Source: Treponema sp. C6A8
GTDB taxonomy: Bacteria; Spirochaetota; Spirochaetia; Treponematales; Treponemataceae
Reading direction: 5' to 3'
Length of the DNA stretch: 64,000 nt
NCBI RefSeq assembly: GCF_000619925.1
Contig: NZ_JHVB01000001.1
Coordinates: forward strand, 62,001 to 126,000
The notes under the pieces are model-generated. The model did not search any database. It was not told where the DNA came from and was given only the letters and a program-made list of their open reading frames with translations. Positions 17,141 to 24,755 of this stretch are shown piece by piece. Each line of letters begins with the position of its first letter. Positions within the stretch are counted from its first letter, which is position 1. A program made the position numbers and the translations under genes.

Positions 17141-18841
17141 ATGAGTGAAGTTTGGGGCGTTTGGTTCCTGATTGGTGCGGCACTGGTATTCTTTATGCAG
17201 TGCGGATTTGCGATGGTTGAAACTGGTTTTACACGGGCAAAAAACGCCGGAAATATCATTATGAAAAACCTCATGGATTTTTGTATTGGTACTCCAATGT
17301 TTATGCTGCTTGGTTTCGGCTTGATGATGAGCGAAAATTATCTGTTTGGTTTTATTGGTAAACCACATTTGCAGCTCTTTACAAATTTTGCTGAGCTTGA
17401 CTGGTCAGCATTTGTATTCAACCTTGTATTCTGTGCTACAGCCGCAACAATCGTCAGCGGTGCAATGGCAGAAAGAACAAAGTTCAGCGCATACTGTATT
17501 TATTCAGCAATCATCAGCGCAGTTGTTTATCCTATTGAAGCCGGCTGGGTATGGAACTCTCAGGGCTGGCTTGTACAGCTTGGCTTTGTAGACTTTGCCG
17601 GTTCTGCCGCAATCCACTCGGTTGGTGGTACTGCCGCTTTGATTGGTGCAATTTTCCTTGGTCCTCGTATCGGAAAGTATGATTACGATAAGGACGGAAA
17701 GGTAACAAAAGTTCACGCTATTCCAGGTCACTCTTTGACTTTGGGTGCCCTCGGTACATTCATCCTCTGGTTCGGATGGTACGGATTCAACGGCGCTGCC
17801 TGTACACAGCTTCTTGGTGTTGGTGGTTTGGCTGCTGTTTTCACAACAACAACAATCGCTCCGGCAGTTGCCGCAGTTACAACAATGCTTTTCACATGGT
17901 TCAAAAACGGCAAGCCTGATGTTTCCATGACTTTGAACGCTTCTCTTGCAGGTCTTGTTGCAATCACCGCTCCTTGTGCTACAGTAGACGCTCTTGGTGC
18001 AAGCATCATCGGTATTGTTGCCGGCTTTATCGTAGTACTCGTTGTTGAAGGCCTTGATATGAAGCTTCACATTGATGACCCGGTTGGTGCAGTTGGTGTT
18101 CATCTTGCAAACGGTGCCTGGGGTACAATTGCAGATGGTCTTTTCAATGTTGAAAGCGGTGTATTCTACGGCGGCGGATTCAGCCACCTTGGAGTACAGT
18201 GCCTTGGTGAAGTTGCAATCGTTGCATGGACTACAGTCTGCATGGTAATCGTCTTTACATTGATTAAAAAGTTCCACGGACTGCGAGCCAGCCGCGATGA
18301 AGAAGTAATCGGTCTTGATAAGCTTGAACACGGAATTGCTTCAAGTTACGCAGGATTTATCATGGCTCCTCAGGTAATGACAGAGGGCGAAGCTGGTATC
18401 GGCGGATTGAGTGCCGCTGCCGCAGCAGAAGCTGGTGACGTTCCTGTAGAAAAGGCTCTTCCTGTAACAAAGGGAACTTCACGTCCTGATGCAAAGTTCC
18501 ATATGGTTACAATCATCACACGCCCAAGCAAGTTCGACGAGCTTAAGCATGCAATGAACGACATCAATGTAACCGGTATGACAGTTGCAAACGTAATGGG
18601 ATGCGGTGTTCAGCACGGAAATACAGAAAAGTACCGCGGTGTTCCAATTGAAATGACACTTCTTCCAAAGATTAAGGTTGATATCGTAGTAAGTGAAGTT
18701 CCTGTAGAGCTGGTTATTACAGCCGCTAAGGAAGTTCTCTACACCGGCCACATCGGCGACGGTAAGATCTTCGTTTACGACGTTCAGAACGTAGTAAAGG
18801 TAAGAACCGGCGAAGAAGGGTATGAAGCATTACAGGATTAG
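17141..18841 (+). CDS. amt: Ammonium transporter with fused C-terminal PII domain
   Basis: A 566-residue fusion. Residues 1 to about 400 form an Amt/MEP channel with about 11 membrane helices: AMAERTKF, the pore segment GSAAIHSVGGTAAL, GWYGFNGA, and DDPVGAVGVHLANGAWG with the second pore His. After a linker rich in Ala and Gly, residues about 455-566 form a GlnB/PII domain: FHMVTIITRPSKFDEL, the T-loop, GHIGDGKIFVYDV and VRTGEEG. PII domains bind ATP/ADP and 2-oxoglutarate and plug Amt channels. In the T-loop the uridylylated Tyr of YRGAEY is replaced (YRGVPI), so uridylylation is unlikely. AGGAG precedes the ATG. Such fusions are known in some clostridia and spirochaetes; here the sensor is physically tied to its target. 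Confidence 0.95.
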   Translation: MSEVWGVWFLIGAALVFFMQCGFAMVETGFTRAKNAGNIIMKNLMDFCIGTPMFMLLGFGLMMSENYLFGFIGKPHLQLFTNFAELDWSAFVFNLVFCATAATIVSGAMAERTKFSAYCIYSAIISAVVYPIEAGWVWNSQGWLVQLGFVDFAGSAAIHSVGGTAALIGAIFLGPRIGKYDYDKDGKVTKVHAIPGHSLTLGALGTFILWFGWYGFNGAACTQLLGVGGLAAVFTTTTIAPAVAAVTTMLFTWFKNGKPDVSMTLNASLAGLVAITAPCATVDALGASIIGIVAGFIVVLVVEGLDMKLHIDDPVGAVGVHLANGAWGTIADGLFNVESGVFYGGGFSHLGVQCLGEVAIVAWTTVCMVIVFTLIKKFHGLRASRDEEVIGLDKLEHGIASSYAGFIMAPQVMTEGEAGIGGLSAAAAAEAGDVPVEKALPVTKGTSRPDAKFHMVTIITRPSKFDELKHAMNDINVTGMTVANVMGCGVQHGNTEKYRGVPIEMTLLPKIKVDIVVSEVPVELVITAAKEVLYTGHIGDGKIFVYDVQNVVKVRTGEEGYEALQD

Positions 18842-18873
18842 ATGAGCGTTATAGTAAATATTTAATTAAAACT

Positions 18874-19013
18874 GGCGCGAGGGAGCAAAGTGCGGGTCAA
18901 AAACACTCTGATTGTTGCGACCGCGTGAGCGGTCAATTCTATAGTTTCTTTGCAACAATCAGCGTGTAGCGCATTATTGCGCGGTTTTGACACGCATTTT
19001 GCGACCGGGAGCC
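18874..19013 (+). repeat. Structured intergenic repeat, copy A (after amt)
   Basis: A 140-bp element with ends GGCGCGAGG and CCGGGAGCC. The outer stem pairs GCAAA, TGCG and GTCAAAA with their complements near the 3' end, broken by single mismatches. Inside are a stem GATTGTTGC/GCAACAATC capped by a perfect hairpin GACCGC/GCGGTC, a single-stranded ATAGTTTC, and a small hairpin GCGC/GCGC after GTAGCG. Copy B at 22553-22689 has the same plan with different stem bases. It has no T tract and no coding potential. It is unrecognised: a structured RNA or a non-autonomous mobile repeat. Confidence 0.75.
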
Positions 19014-19061
19014 GTCATTTTAGATATTTTTTCCTTTGTCTTGATAGCAGCACTATCATCA

Positions 19062-19113
19062 AACCTCAAAAATCATTATAATAGAAAAGTTACTAAAAAT
19101 GATTTTTGAGGTT
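19062..19113 (+). promoter_or_regulatory. Palindrome covering the ribosome site of the NSS transporter
   Basis: Two perfect 16-base arms (19062-19077 and 19098-19113) are followed by Ts. The 3' arm contains GAGG (19108-19111), the ribosome site 7 bases before the ATG. If the whole palindrome is transcribed, translation is sequestered or transcription stops. However, a TATAAT (19077-19082) lies in the loop; if that is the -10 box, the palindrome would instead be a DNA operator around the promoter. Confidence 0.55.
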
Positions 19114-19118
19114 TTTTC

Positions 19119-20516
19119 ATGGACACACAACTTAAACAGCGCAACTCATTTTCAGGCTCTTTAGGCTTTGTCCTTGCTTCGGCAGGCAGCGCAGTAGGAC
19201 TTGGAAACATCTGGCGTTTCCCTTATCTGGCCGCAAAATTCGGCGGCGGACTTTTTCTCTTAGTTTATCTTATTCTTGCAGTAACTTTTGGTTTTGCCCT
19301 TCTCATCACAGAAATTGCAATCGGACGCAAAACCCAGGAAAGTCCGCTTACAGCCTACAAAAAAATTAATCCTAAATGGGGATTTTTAGGCTGTTTTTCT
19401 TTTATCGTTCCTTTTCTTATTTATCCTTACTACTGTGTAATCGGCGGCTGGGTATTAAAATACGCTTTCTCCTACCTTGCCTTTCAGGGCAGCGTTACAG
19501 TAGAAAAGGACTTTTTTACCGGCTTTATCACTTCCCAGTGGCAACCCCTTTTCTACACAGTAATTTTTGCCTTCCTTTCTTTTATCATCGTTTACAAGGG
19601 CGTTGAGCGCGGAATTGAAAGATATTCAAAAATTCTCATGCCGATTCTTGTTTTAATCGTTGTTTTCATCGCCTTTTATTCGCTTTTTATTTCCCACACT
19701 GATGAAACAGGCCTTACAAGAACAGGACTTCAGGGCGCCGCAGTTTATTTTATTCCTAACTTTGAAGGCCTTACATTTAAAGGATTTTTGAAAGTCTGCC
19801 TTACAGCCATGGGTCAGCTCTTTTATTCTCTTTCAATCGCCATGGGAATTATGATTGCCTACGGTTCTTACATGAAAAAGAGCGGCAACCTTGGAAAAGC
19901 AGTTAATCACATTGAAATTTTTGATACAGGAATTGCAATTCTTGCCGGTATGATGATTGTTCCTGCCGTTTATGTTTTTTCCGGAAAAGAAGGAATGTCA
20001 GCAGGTCCTGGACTTATGTTCATCACCCTTCCAAAGGTTTTCAATTCCCTTGGAAACATCGGAGAGTTCATTGGTCTTATTTTCTTTGTGATGGTATTGT
20101 TTGCAGCCCTTACATCTGCAGTTTCAATCCTTGAAGCAATTACTTCAAGTATGATTGATAAATTCAACTGGAGCCGCAGACGTTCTGCCGTAGTTATGGC
20201 AGGGGCAACCTTTATCGTTTCTATAATTGTTTGTCTTGGCTACAACGTATTCTACTTTGAACAGAAACTCCCTAACGGAAGCACAGGTCAGATTCTCGAT
20301 ATTCTTGATTACTTCAGTAACATTATCCTTATGCCGATTACAAGCCTTCTTACCTGTATCCTCATCGGCTGGGTAACAAAACCAAAGTTCCTTATCGATG
20401 AAATCACAAGAAACCGAGAAAAGTTCGGCCGCAAGGGACTTTACATCGTTATGATTAAGTTCGTAGCGCCGGTTCTGCTTTTTGTTATTCTTCTTGCGGG
20501 CATGGGATTGTTCTAA
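19119..20516 (+). CDS. Sodium-dependent NSS-family transporter
   Basis: A 465-residue transporter of the neurotransmitter:sodium symporter family (LeuT/MhsT type) with 11-12 helices. The N-terminal signature is clear: SLGFVLASAGSAVGLGNIWRFPYLAAKFGGG, here beginning near residue 11, which covers the unwound helix 1 that binds Na+ and substrate. Bacterial members import amino acids such as leucine, tryptophan or tyrosine. Substrate cannot be read from sequence; the location between amt/asnB and the trp operon fits amino acid uptake. It is transcribed alone, and its ribosome site lies in a palindrome. The 11-helix pattern and length of about 450 are typical of the MhsT-like branch. Confidence 0.92.
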   Translation: MDTQLKQRNSFSGSLGFVLASAGSAVGLGNIWRFPYLAAKFGGGLFLLVYLILAVTFGFALLITEIAIGRKTQESPLTAYKKINPKWGFLGCFSFIVPFLIYPYYCVIGGWVLKYAFSYLAFQGSVTVEKDFFTGFITSQWQPLFYTVIFAFLSFIIVYKGVERGIERYSKILMPILVLIVVFIAFYSLFISHTDETGLTRTGLQGAAVYFIPNFEGLTFKGFLKVCLTAMGQLFYSLSIAMGIMIAYGSYMKKSGNLGKAVNHIEIFDTGIAILAGMMIVPAVYVFSGKEGMSAGPGLMFITLPKVFNSLGNIGEFIGLIFFVMVLFAALTSAVSILEAITSSMIDKFNWSRRRSAVVMAGATFIVSIIVCLGYNVFYFEQKLPNGSTGQILDILDYFSNIILMPITSLLTCILIGWVTKPKFLIDEITRNREKFGRKGLYIVMIKFVAPVLLFVILLAGMGLF

Positions 20517-20531
20517 TTTATATAGAAGATA

Positions 20532-20560
20532 TTGATATAAAAATCTAAAATTGGTAATAT
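20532..20560 (+). promoter_or_regulatory. Sigma-70-type promoter of asnB
   Basis: TTGATA (20532-20537), a 17-base spacer, TAATAT (20555-20560). The expected start near 20567 is one base before the first leader hairpin. Confidence 0.6.
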
Positions 20561-20567
20561 AAAACTA

Positions 20568-20638
20568 ACGGCAAAGAGGTCGTAGATTTTACACTGGGAT
20601 TGTCCCCCGACGGAAAGTCTACGGCCTCTTTTTTTTAT
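20568..20638 (+). promoter_or_regulatory. ANTAR-type antitermination leader of asnB
   Basis: Hairpin 1 is ACGGC (20568-20572), hexaloop AAAGAG (20573-20578), GTCGT (20579-20583), the same loop as at gltB. The terminator pairs 20573-20586 with 20618-20631 and ends in a long T tract. In this leader a second hairpin also fits the ANTAR rule: GGG (20596-20598), hexaloop ATTGTC (20599-20604), CCC (20605-20607). It is therefore the best single example of a two-hairpin ANTAR site in the window. Confidence 0.78.
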
Positions 20639-20653
20639 TTTTTGGGGGTATAT

Positions 20654-22414
20654 ATGTGTGGCTTTGTAGGCCTGTTCGATTTAAATGCAGGAAGTAAACC
20701 TATTGCGGAAGGTTTAAAAGAGGAGTTGCGCTCGCAGGTTCTGGAGATGTCTAAGAGAATCAGACATCGCGGGCCGGACTGGAGCGGGGTTTATACTGGC
20801 GAAAATGCTATTTTGAGCCATGAACGACTTTCTATTGTTGACCCGCTTTCTGGAAAGCAGCCTCTTGTCAGTGATGATGAAAAAATCATTCTTGCGGCTA
20901 ACGGTGAAATTTACAATCACAAGGAAATCCGAAGCTCTTTTGAAGGCAAATACAATTTCCGCACAGGTTCTGACTGCGAAGTTATCATTCCTTTGTATAA
21001 AAAATACCGCCAGAGCGGCAACTTTGCACAAATGATTGAAGAGCTTTCCGGTATTTTTGCCTTTGCCCTTTACGACAGCGAAAACGACCTTTACCTTATT
21101 GCCCGAGACGAAATTGGCGTTATTCCTCTCTACCAGGGCTGGGACAAGGCTGGCCGCTACTATGTTGCAAGCGAATTGAAAGCTCTTGAAGGCGACTGCC
21201 AGACAATCGAAGAGTTCCCTAACGGTCATTACTTCTATTCTAAGGATGAAAAACCTGCCCGCTGGTACAAACGCGACTGGGAAAGCTTTGATGCAGTTAA
21301 AAACGCCCCTAAAGCAACTGATGAAAAAGGCGATGTAATTAATCCTAGCGTTATTGAAAAAGTCCGCAATGGTCTGGAAGCAGCCGTAAAAGCTCAGCTT
21401 ATGTCGGATGTTCCATACGGTGTACTTTTGAGCGGCGGTCTGGATTCTTCTATCATCGCGGCTATCACACAGAAATATTCTAAAAAACGTGTTGAATCTG
21501 ACAGTAAGGAAAGTGCATGGTGGCCTCAGCTTCACTCATTTGCAGTAGGCCTTGAAGGTTCCCCTGACCTTATCGCTGCACAGAAGGCTGCTGATTACAT
21601 CGGAACTGTTCACCACGAAGTTCACTTTACAATTCAGGAGGCCCTGGATGCCCTCCCGGATGTAATTTACCATATTGAAACATACGATATCACAACTGTC
21701 CGCGCTTCAACACCGATGTACCTGCTTGCCCGCGTAATCAAATCTATGGGAATCAAGATGGTACTTTCCGGCGAAGGAAGTGATGAGCTTTTCGGCGGCT
21801 ACCTCTATTTCCACAAGGCGCCAAATGCCCGGGAATTCCACGAAGAACTTGTCCGCAAGATGAGTAAGCTTCATCTTTACGACTGCCTGCGCGCAAACAA
21901 ATCACTCATGGCATGGGGTGTAGAAGGTCGCGTTCCTTTCCTTGATAAAGACTTTATCGACATTGCAATGAGATTGAACCCAAGCGACAAAATGAACATC
22001 CGCCTCCCGGACGGCAAGCAGCGCATGGAAAAATGGATTTTGCGCAAGGCCTTTGAAGACATGCTTCCGGAAAACATTGCATGGCGCCAGAAGGAACAGT
22101 TCTCTGACGGTGTAGGCTACAACTGGATTGATACCCTTAAAAAGATGACTGAAGAAAAGGTAAGCGACGCAGAATTTGCCCGCCGTGAAAACCGCTTCCC
22201 GGTAAATCCTCCAAAAACAAAAGAGGAATACTACTACCGCGAAATCTACAGCCGCCTCTTCCCAAGTGATTCCGCTGCACGCTGTGTTCCTCATGAAGCC
22301 GGCGTTGCATGTTCAACTGCAAAAGCCCTTGAATGGGATGCGGCATGGGGCAAAATGGATGAGCCAAGTGGTCGTGCGATTGCAGGTGTGCATAATGATG
22401 CTTACAAGAGCTAG
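20654..22414 (+). CDS. asnB: Asparagine synthetase (glutamine-hydrolysing)
   Basis: A 586-residue enzyme that makes asparagine from aspartate, ATP and glutamine. The start at 20654 gives MCGFVGLF, so the catalytic Cys becomes residue 2 after Met removal; a longer frame from 20600 is rejected because it lies in the terminator. The class II amidotransferase part shows RHRGPDWSG and AANGEIYNH. The synthetase part has the PP-loop LLSGGLDSSIIAAI and SGEGSDELFGGY. GGGGG precedes the ATG by 8 bases. Its control by the same type of leader as gltB fits glutamine economy. The C-terminal tail EPSGRAIAGVHNDAYKS is repeated just after the stop in another frame. Confidence 0.96.
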   Translation: MCGFVGLFDLNAGSKPIAEGLKEELRSQVLEMSKRIRHRGPDWSGVYTGENAILSHERLSIVDPLSGKQPLVSDDEKIILAANGEIYNHKEIRSSFEGKYNFRTGSDCEVIIPLYKKYRQSGNFAQMIEELSGIFAFALYDSENDLYLIARDEIGVIPLYQGWDKAGRYYVASELKALEGDCQTIEEFPNGHYFYSKDEKPARWYKRDWESFDAVKNAPKATDEKGDVINPSVIEKVRNGLEAAVKAQLMSDVPYGVLLSGGLDSSIIAAITQKYSKKRVESDSKESAWWPQLHSFAVGLEGSPDLIAAQKAADYIGTVHHEVHFTIQEALDALPDVIYHIETYDITTVRASTPMYLLARVIKSMGIKMVLSGEGSDELFGGYLYFHKAPNAREFHEELVRKMSKLHLYDCLRANKSLMAWGVEGRVPFLDKDFIDIAMRLNPSDKMNIRLPDGKQRMEKWILRKAFEDMLPENIAWRQKEQFSDGVGYNWIDTLKKMTEEKVSDAEFARRENRFPVNPPKTKEEYYYREIYSRLFPSDSAARCVPHEAGVACSTAKALEWDAAWGKMDEPSGRAIAGVHNDAYKS

Positions 22415-22416
22415 AG

Positions 22417-22440
22417 CACTTTCTGCTTTTGCAGAAAGTG
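22417..22440. other. Perfect hairpin between the two asnB tails
   Basis: CACTTTCTGC (22417-22426), loop TTTT, GCAGAAAGTG (22431-22440). It begins 3 bases after the asnB stop and is followed by a second small palindrome GCACGC/GCGTGC. It looks like the core of something inserted between the two versions of the asnB 3' end. Confidence 0.5.
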
Positions 22441-22463
22441 GTAAGCACGCTTGCGTGCGACAA

Positions 22464-22517
22464 GAACCGTCAGGACGCGCTATAGGTGGCGTACATAACG
22501 ACGCATATAAAAAGTAG
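22464..22517 (+). pseudogene. Second copy of the asnB C-terminal codons
   Basis: Eighteen codons, with a stop, encode EPSGRAIGGVHNDAYKK, against EPSGRAIAGVHNDAYKS at the true end of asnB (22361-22414). The amino acids match at 15 of 17 positions, yet almost every codon differs at its third base. The copy is in another frame and has no start of its own. The pattern means both versions were under protein selection for a long time before being placed side by side, so this is not a recent tandem duplication. Confidence 0.7.
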
Positions 22518-22552
22518 GAAGAATTAAAGCAAAGTAAAGTAAAGTACACATA

Positions 22553-22689
22553 GGCTCCCGGCGGCGGGGTGTGTGCAAAACCGCTCGGTACCTCGCTACA
22601 TGCTATTTTTGTAAGGAAACTATTGAATGCGCCGCTAGCGCGGCAGACAAAAATAGAATGTTTTTGCACACACCCCGCCGCCTCGCGCC
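22553..22689 (-). repeat. Structured intergenic repeat, copy B (between asnB and trpA)
   Basis: On the minus strand it begins GGCGCGAGG and ends CCGGGAGCC, exactly like copy A. The outer stem is a perfect 21-pair match (22560-22580 with 22662-22682). The inner stem is CTATTTTTGT/ACAAAAATAG, capped by GCCGC/GCGGC. The single-stranded words ATAGTTTC, GTAGCG and GCGGTTTTG are kept. It lies between convergent genes and could end transcription both ways, but it lacks T tracts. A long run of matching stems with changed bases argues for a selected RNA or hairpin DNA structure. Confidence 0.75.
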
Positions 22690-22703
22690 AATATGCCACT
22701 TAG

Positions 22704-23465
22704 TTATTTGTTTGTTTTTCCTGTAAGTTCTTCTGCTTTGGCACGCACTTCCTTGTATAGTTTGTCAGCATCATTCTCATTCTTTGTAATAATCTTTACA
22801 AATACCGAGCCGGCAACAATTGCTTCTACGTTATCTGCAAGGGCTTTTGCCTGCTCTCCGCTTGAAATACCAAAACCGCCGTATACTTTACTTCCGCCCT
22901 GGGCTACTGCTTTTAAGAATTCCAGCGTACTTTCTTCTATAATAGTGTCAGTTCCTGTGATTCCCGTTCGCAACGCAGCGTAAATATATGGGAAGCCGGC
23001 CTTGGAAAGTTTTGCAAGGCGTTCCTTAGACATGCTTGGCGCCGCTACCGGAATGTTTTCCATCCCGTTTGCGTGGCAGGCTGCCGTTAATCCTTCATCA
23101 TAATCAAAAGGCAGGTCCGGAATAATCATTCCCTTTACGCCGGCCTGAGCCGCCCGCTTACAGAAATTTTCAACTCCGGGAGTATAAACAAGAGATCCGT
23201 AACTCATAAGGTAAATTGTAACCTGAGGGAACTCCTTATGAAGGCGCTCGATAAAGGCAAGTCCGTCTTTTGTTTTGTAGCCTCTCTGCAAGACTTTTGT
23301 GCAGGCAGTCTGAATTGCAGGGCCGTCTGCACTTGGATCGCTGAAAGGAAGCTGGATTTCAAGAATATCGGCTCCACCGTTTACAAGGGCGCGGGCAGCG
23401 GTAAAAGAAAGTTCGTCAGTCGGGTAGCCTGCTACTAAGTGGCTCATCAGTTTTATTTTGCTCAT
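22704..23465 (-). CDS. trpA: Tryptophan synthase alpha chain
   Basis: A 253-residue TIM barrel that cleaves indole-3-glycerol phosphate to indole and glyceraldehyde 3-phosphate. The catalytic Glu lies in ILEIQLPFSDPSADGP and the catalytic Asp in GMIIPDLPFDY. The phosphate-binding end GSVFVKII is present. It is the last gene of the minus-strand trp operon and overlaps trpB by 4 bases, as is common for this translationally coupled pair, whose products form an alpha-2 beta-2 channelling complex. It is convergent with asnB, with a structured repeat between. Confidence 0.96.
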   Translation of the reverse strand: MSKIKLMSHLVAGYPTDELSFTAARALVNGGADILEIQLPFSDPSADGPAIQTACTKVLQRGYKTKDGLAFIERLHKEFPQVTIYLMSYGSLVYTPGVENFCKRAAQAGVKGMIIPDLPFDYDEGLTAACHANGMENIPVAAPSMSKERLAKLSKAGFPYIYAALRTGITGTDTIIEESTLEFLKAVAQGGSKVYGGFGISSGEQAKALADNVEAIVAGSVFVKIITKNENDADKLYKEVRAKAEELTGKTNK

Positions 23466-24736
23466 TTTGAGGCCTCCATGATTTTTGCGTTGTGAATTTC
23501 TGTGTCGCTTTCAAGGCGTTCGATTTCTGCGTGCAGGAATTCTATCCATTCACTGCGGCGGAAAACAGGGCAGGTGATAAATACGTCTTTGTCACCGCGT
23601 CCGCTCATATTTACGATAATTGCCTTGTCTTTTGGAAGAGTAGGTGCAAGACGGATTGCTTCTGCTCCTGCGTGGGCGCTTTCCATGGCAAAAAGAACAC
23701 CTTCGTTCCGGGCAAAAAATTTAACGGCTTCAAGGGCTTCCTTGTCACGGGCACAGGTGAACTCAATTCTGCCTTTCTGTCCCAGGTCTGCAAGCTGAGG
23801 TCCGATTCCGCAGTAGTCAAGTCCAGCAGAAATTGAGCGGGTTGGGAGGGCCTGGCCGTCTTCATCAAGAAGGAAGCGTGATTTATAACCGTGCATGATT
23901 CCGTCCCGCGCTGCCATTCCTGACATGCGGACTGCATTTTCTCCGATTCCGTCTCCAATTCCGCCGGCTTCTACACCGATAAGACGAGGTTCTTTTTTGT
24001 CGATGAAAGGCGAGAAAAATCCGATTGAGTTAGAACCGCCGCCTACGCAGGCAATCATTGCGGCAACGTCGAGTTTTCTTTCTGCAGCCTGGCGTTCAAC
24101 TTCGCGACCAATTACGCTCTGAAACTCTCGTACGATATCAGGGAAGGGTGCTGGTCCCAGGGCACTTCCAAGAACGTAATGTGTTGTATCCGGATTAGCG
24201 GCCCAGTCACGCATGGCTTCATTTACTGCGTCTTTAAGGGTGCGGCTTCCGCTTGTAACCGGATGAACTTTTGCCCCGTAGAGTTCCATTGCGGCAACGT
24301 TCGGCTGCTGGCGGCGTACGTCAACTTCGCCCATGTAAACGGTACAGTCAAGTCCCAGTTTGGCGCAGGCAGCGGCAGTTGCAACTCCGTGCTGGCCGGC
24401 CCCGGTTTCCGCGATAATGCGTTTTTTGCCCATTCGCCTGGCAAGAAGGCACTGACCGATCGCATTGTTGATTTTATGGGCACCTGTATTTGCAAGGCCT
24501 TCAAGTTTTATGTAAATCTGAGCTCCCCCGAGCAGACGGGTTGCAGTTTCTGCAAAAAGAAGGGGAGTTTCACGTCCAATATAGTCTCGCTGAATTGTTT
24601 CAAGTTCGCTCATAAAAGCAGAATCTTTTACTGCTTCCTTAAAGGCAATTTCCAGCTCATCAAGCGGGCGGCGCAAAACTTCTGCTACGTACTTTCCGCC
24701 AAATCTGTCAAAAAATCCATTATCTGAATGTGTCAT
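23462..24736 (-). CDS. trpB: Tryptophan synthase beta chain
   Basis: A 424-residue PLP enzyme that joins indole with serine. The PLP lysine is in NTGAHKINNAIGQ, the catalytic Glu in AETGAGQHG, and the phosphate loop is GGGSNSIG. The length is a little above the 390-400 usual for TrpB1; the extra residues are at the C-terminus (HAEIERLESDTEIHNAK). It belongs to the canonical TrpB1 group, which pairs with TrpA, as expected from the gene overlap. Confidence 0.96.
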   Translation of the reverse strand: MTHSDNGFFDRFGGKYVAEVLRRPLDELEIAFKEAVKDSAFMSELETIQRDYIGRETPLLFAETATRLLGGAQIYIKLEGLANTGAHKINNAIGQCLLARRMGKKRIIAETGAGQHGVATAAACAKLGLDCTVYMGEVDVRRQQPNVAAMELYGAKVHPVTSGSRTLKDAVNEAMRDWAANPDTTHYVLGSALGPAPFPDIVREFQSVIGREVERQAAERKLDVAAMIACVGGGSNSIGFFSPFIDKKEPRLIGVEAGGIGDGIGENAVRMSGMAARDGIMHGYKSRFLLDEDGQALPTRSISAGLDYCGIGPQLADLGQKGRIEFTCARDKEALEAVKFFARNEGVLFAMESAHAGAEAIRLAPTLPKDKAIIVNMSGRGDKDVFITCPVFRRSEWIEFLHAEIERLESDTEIHNAKIMEASK

Positions 24737-24755
24737 TTTATCCTCGATTTTGATT

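Noticed and set aside
17504..18331. Long minus-strand open frame inside amt
   Set aside because: It is the shadow of a strongly biased plus-strand gene, rich in Cys and Asn and without a ribosome site.
22266..22517. A separate 83-residue protein ending in the second asnB tail
   Set aside because: Its first two thirds are asnB read in another frame. Only the last 18 codons carry a protein signal.
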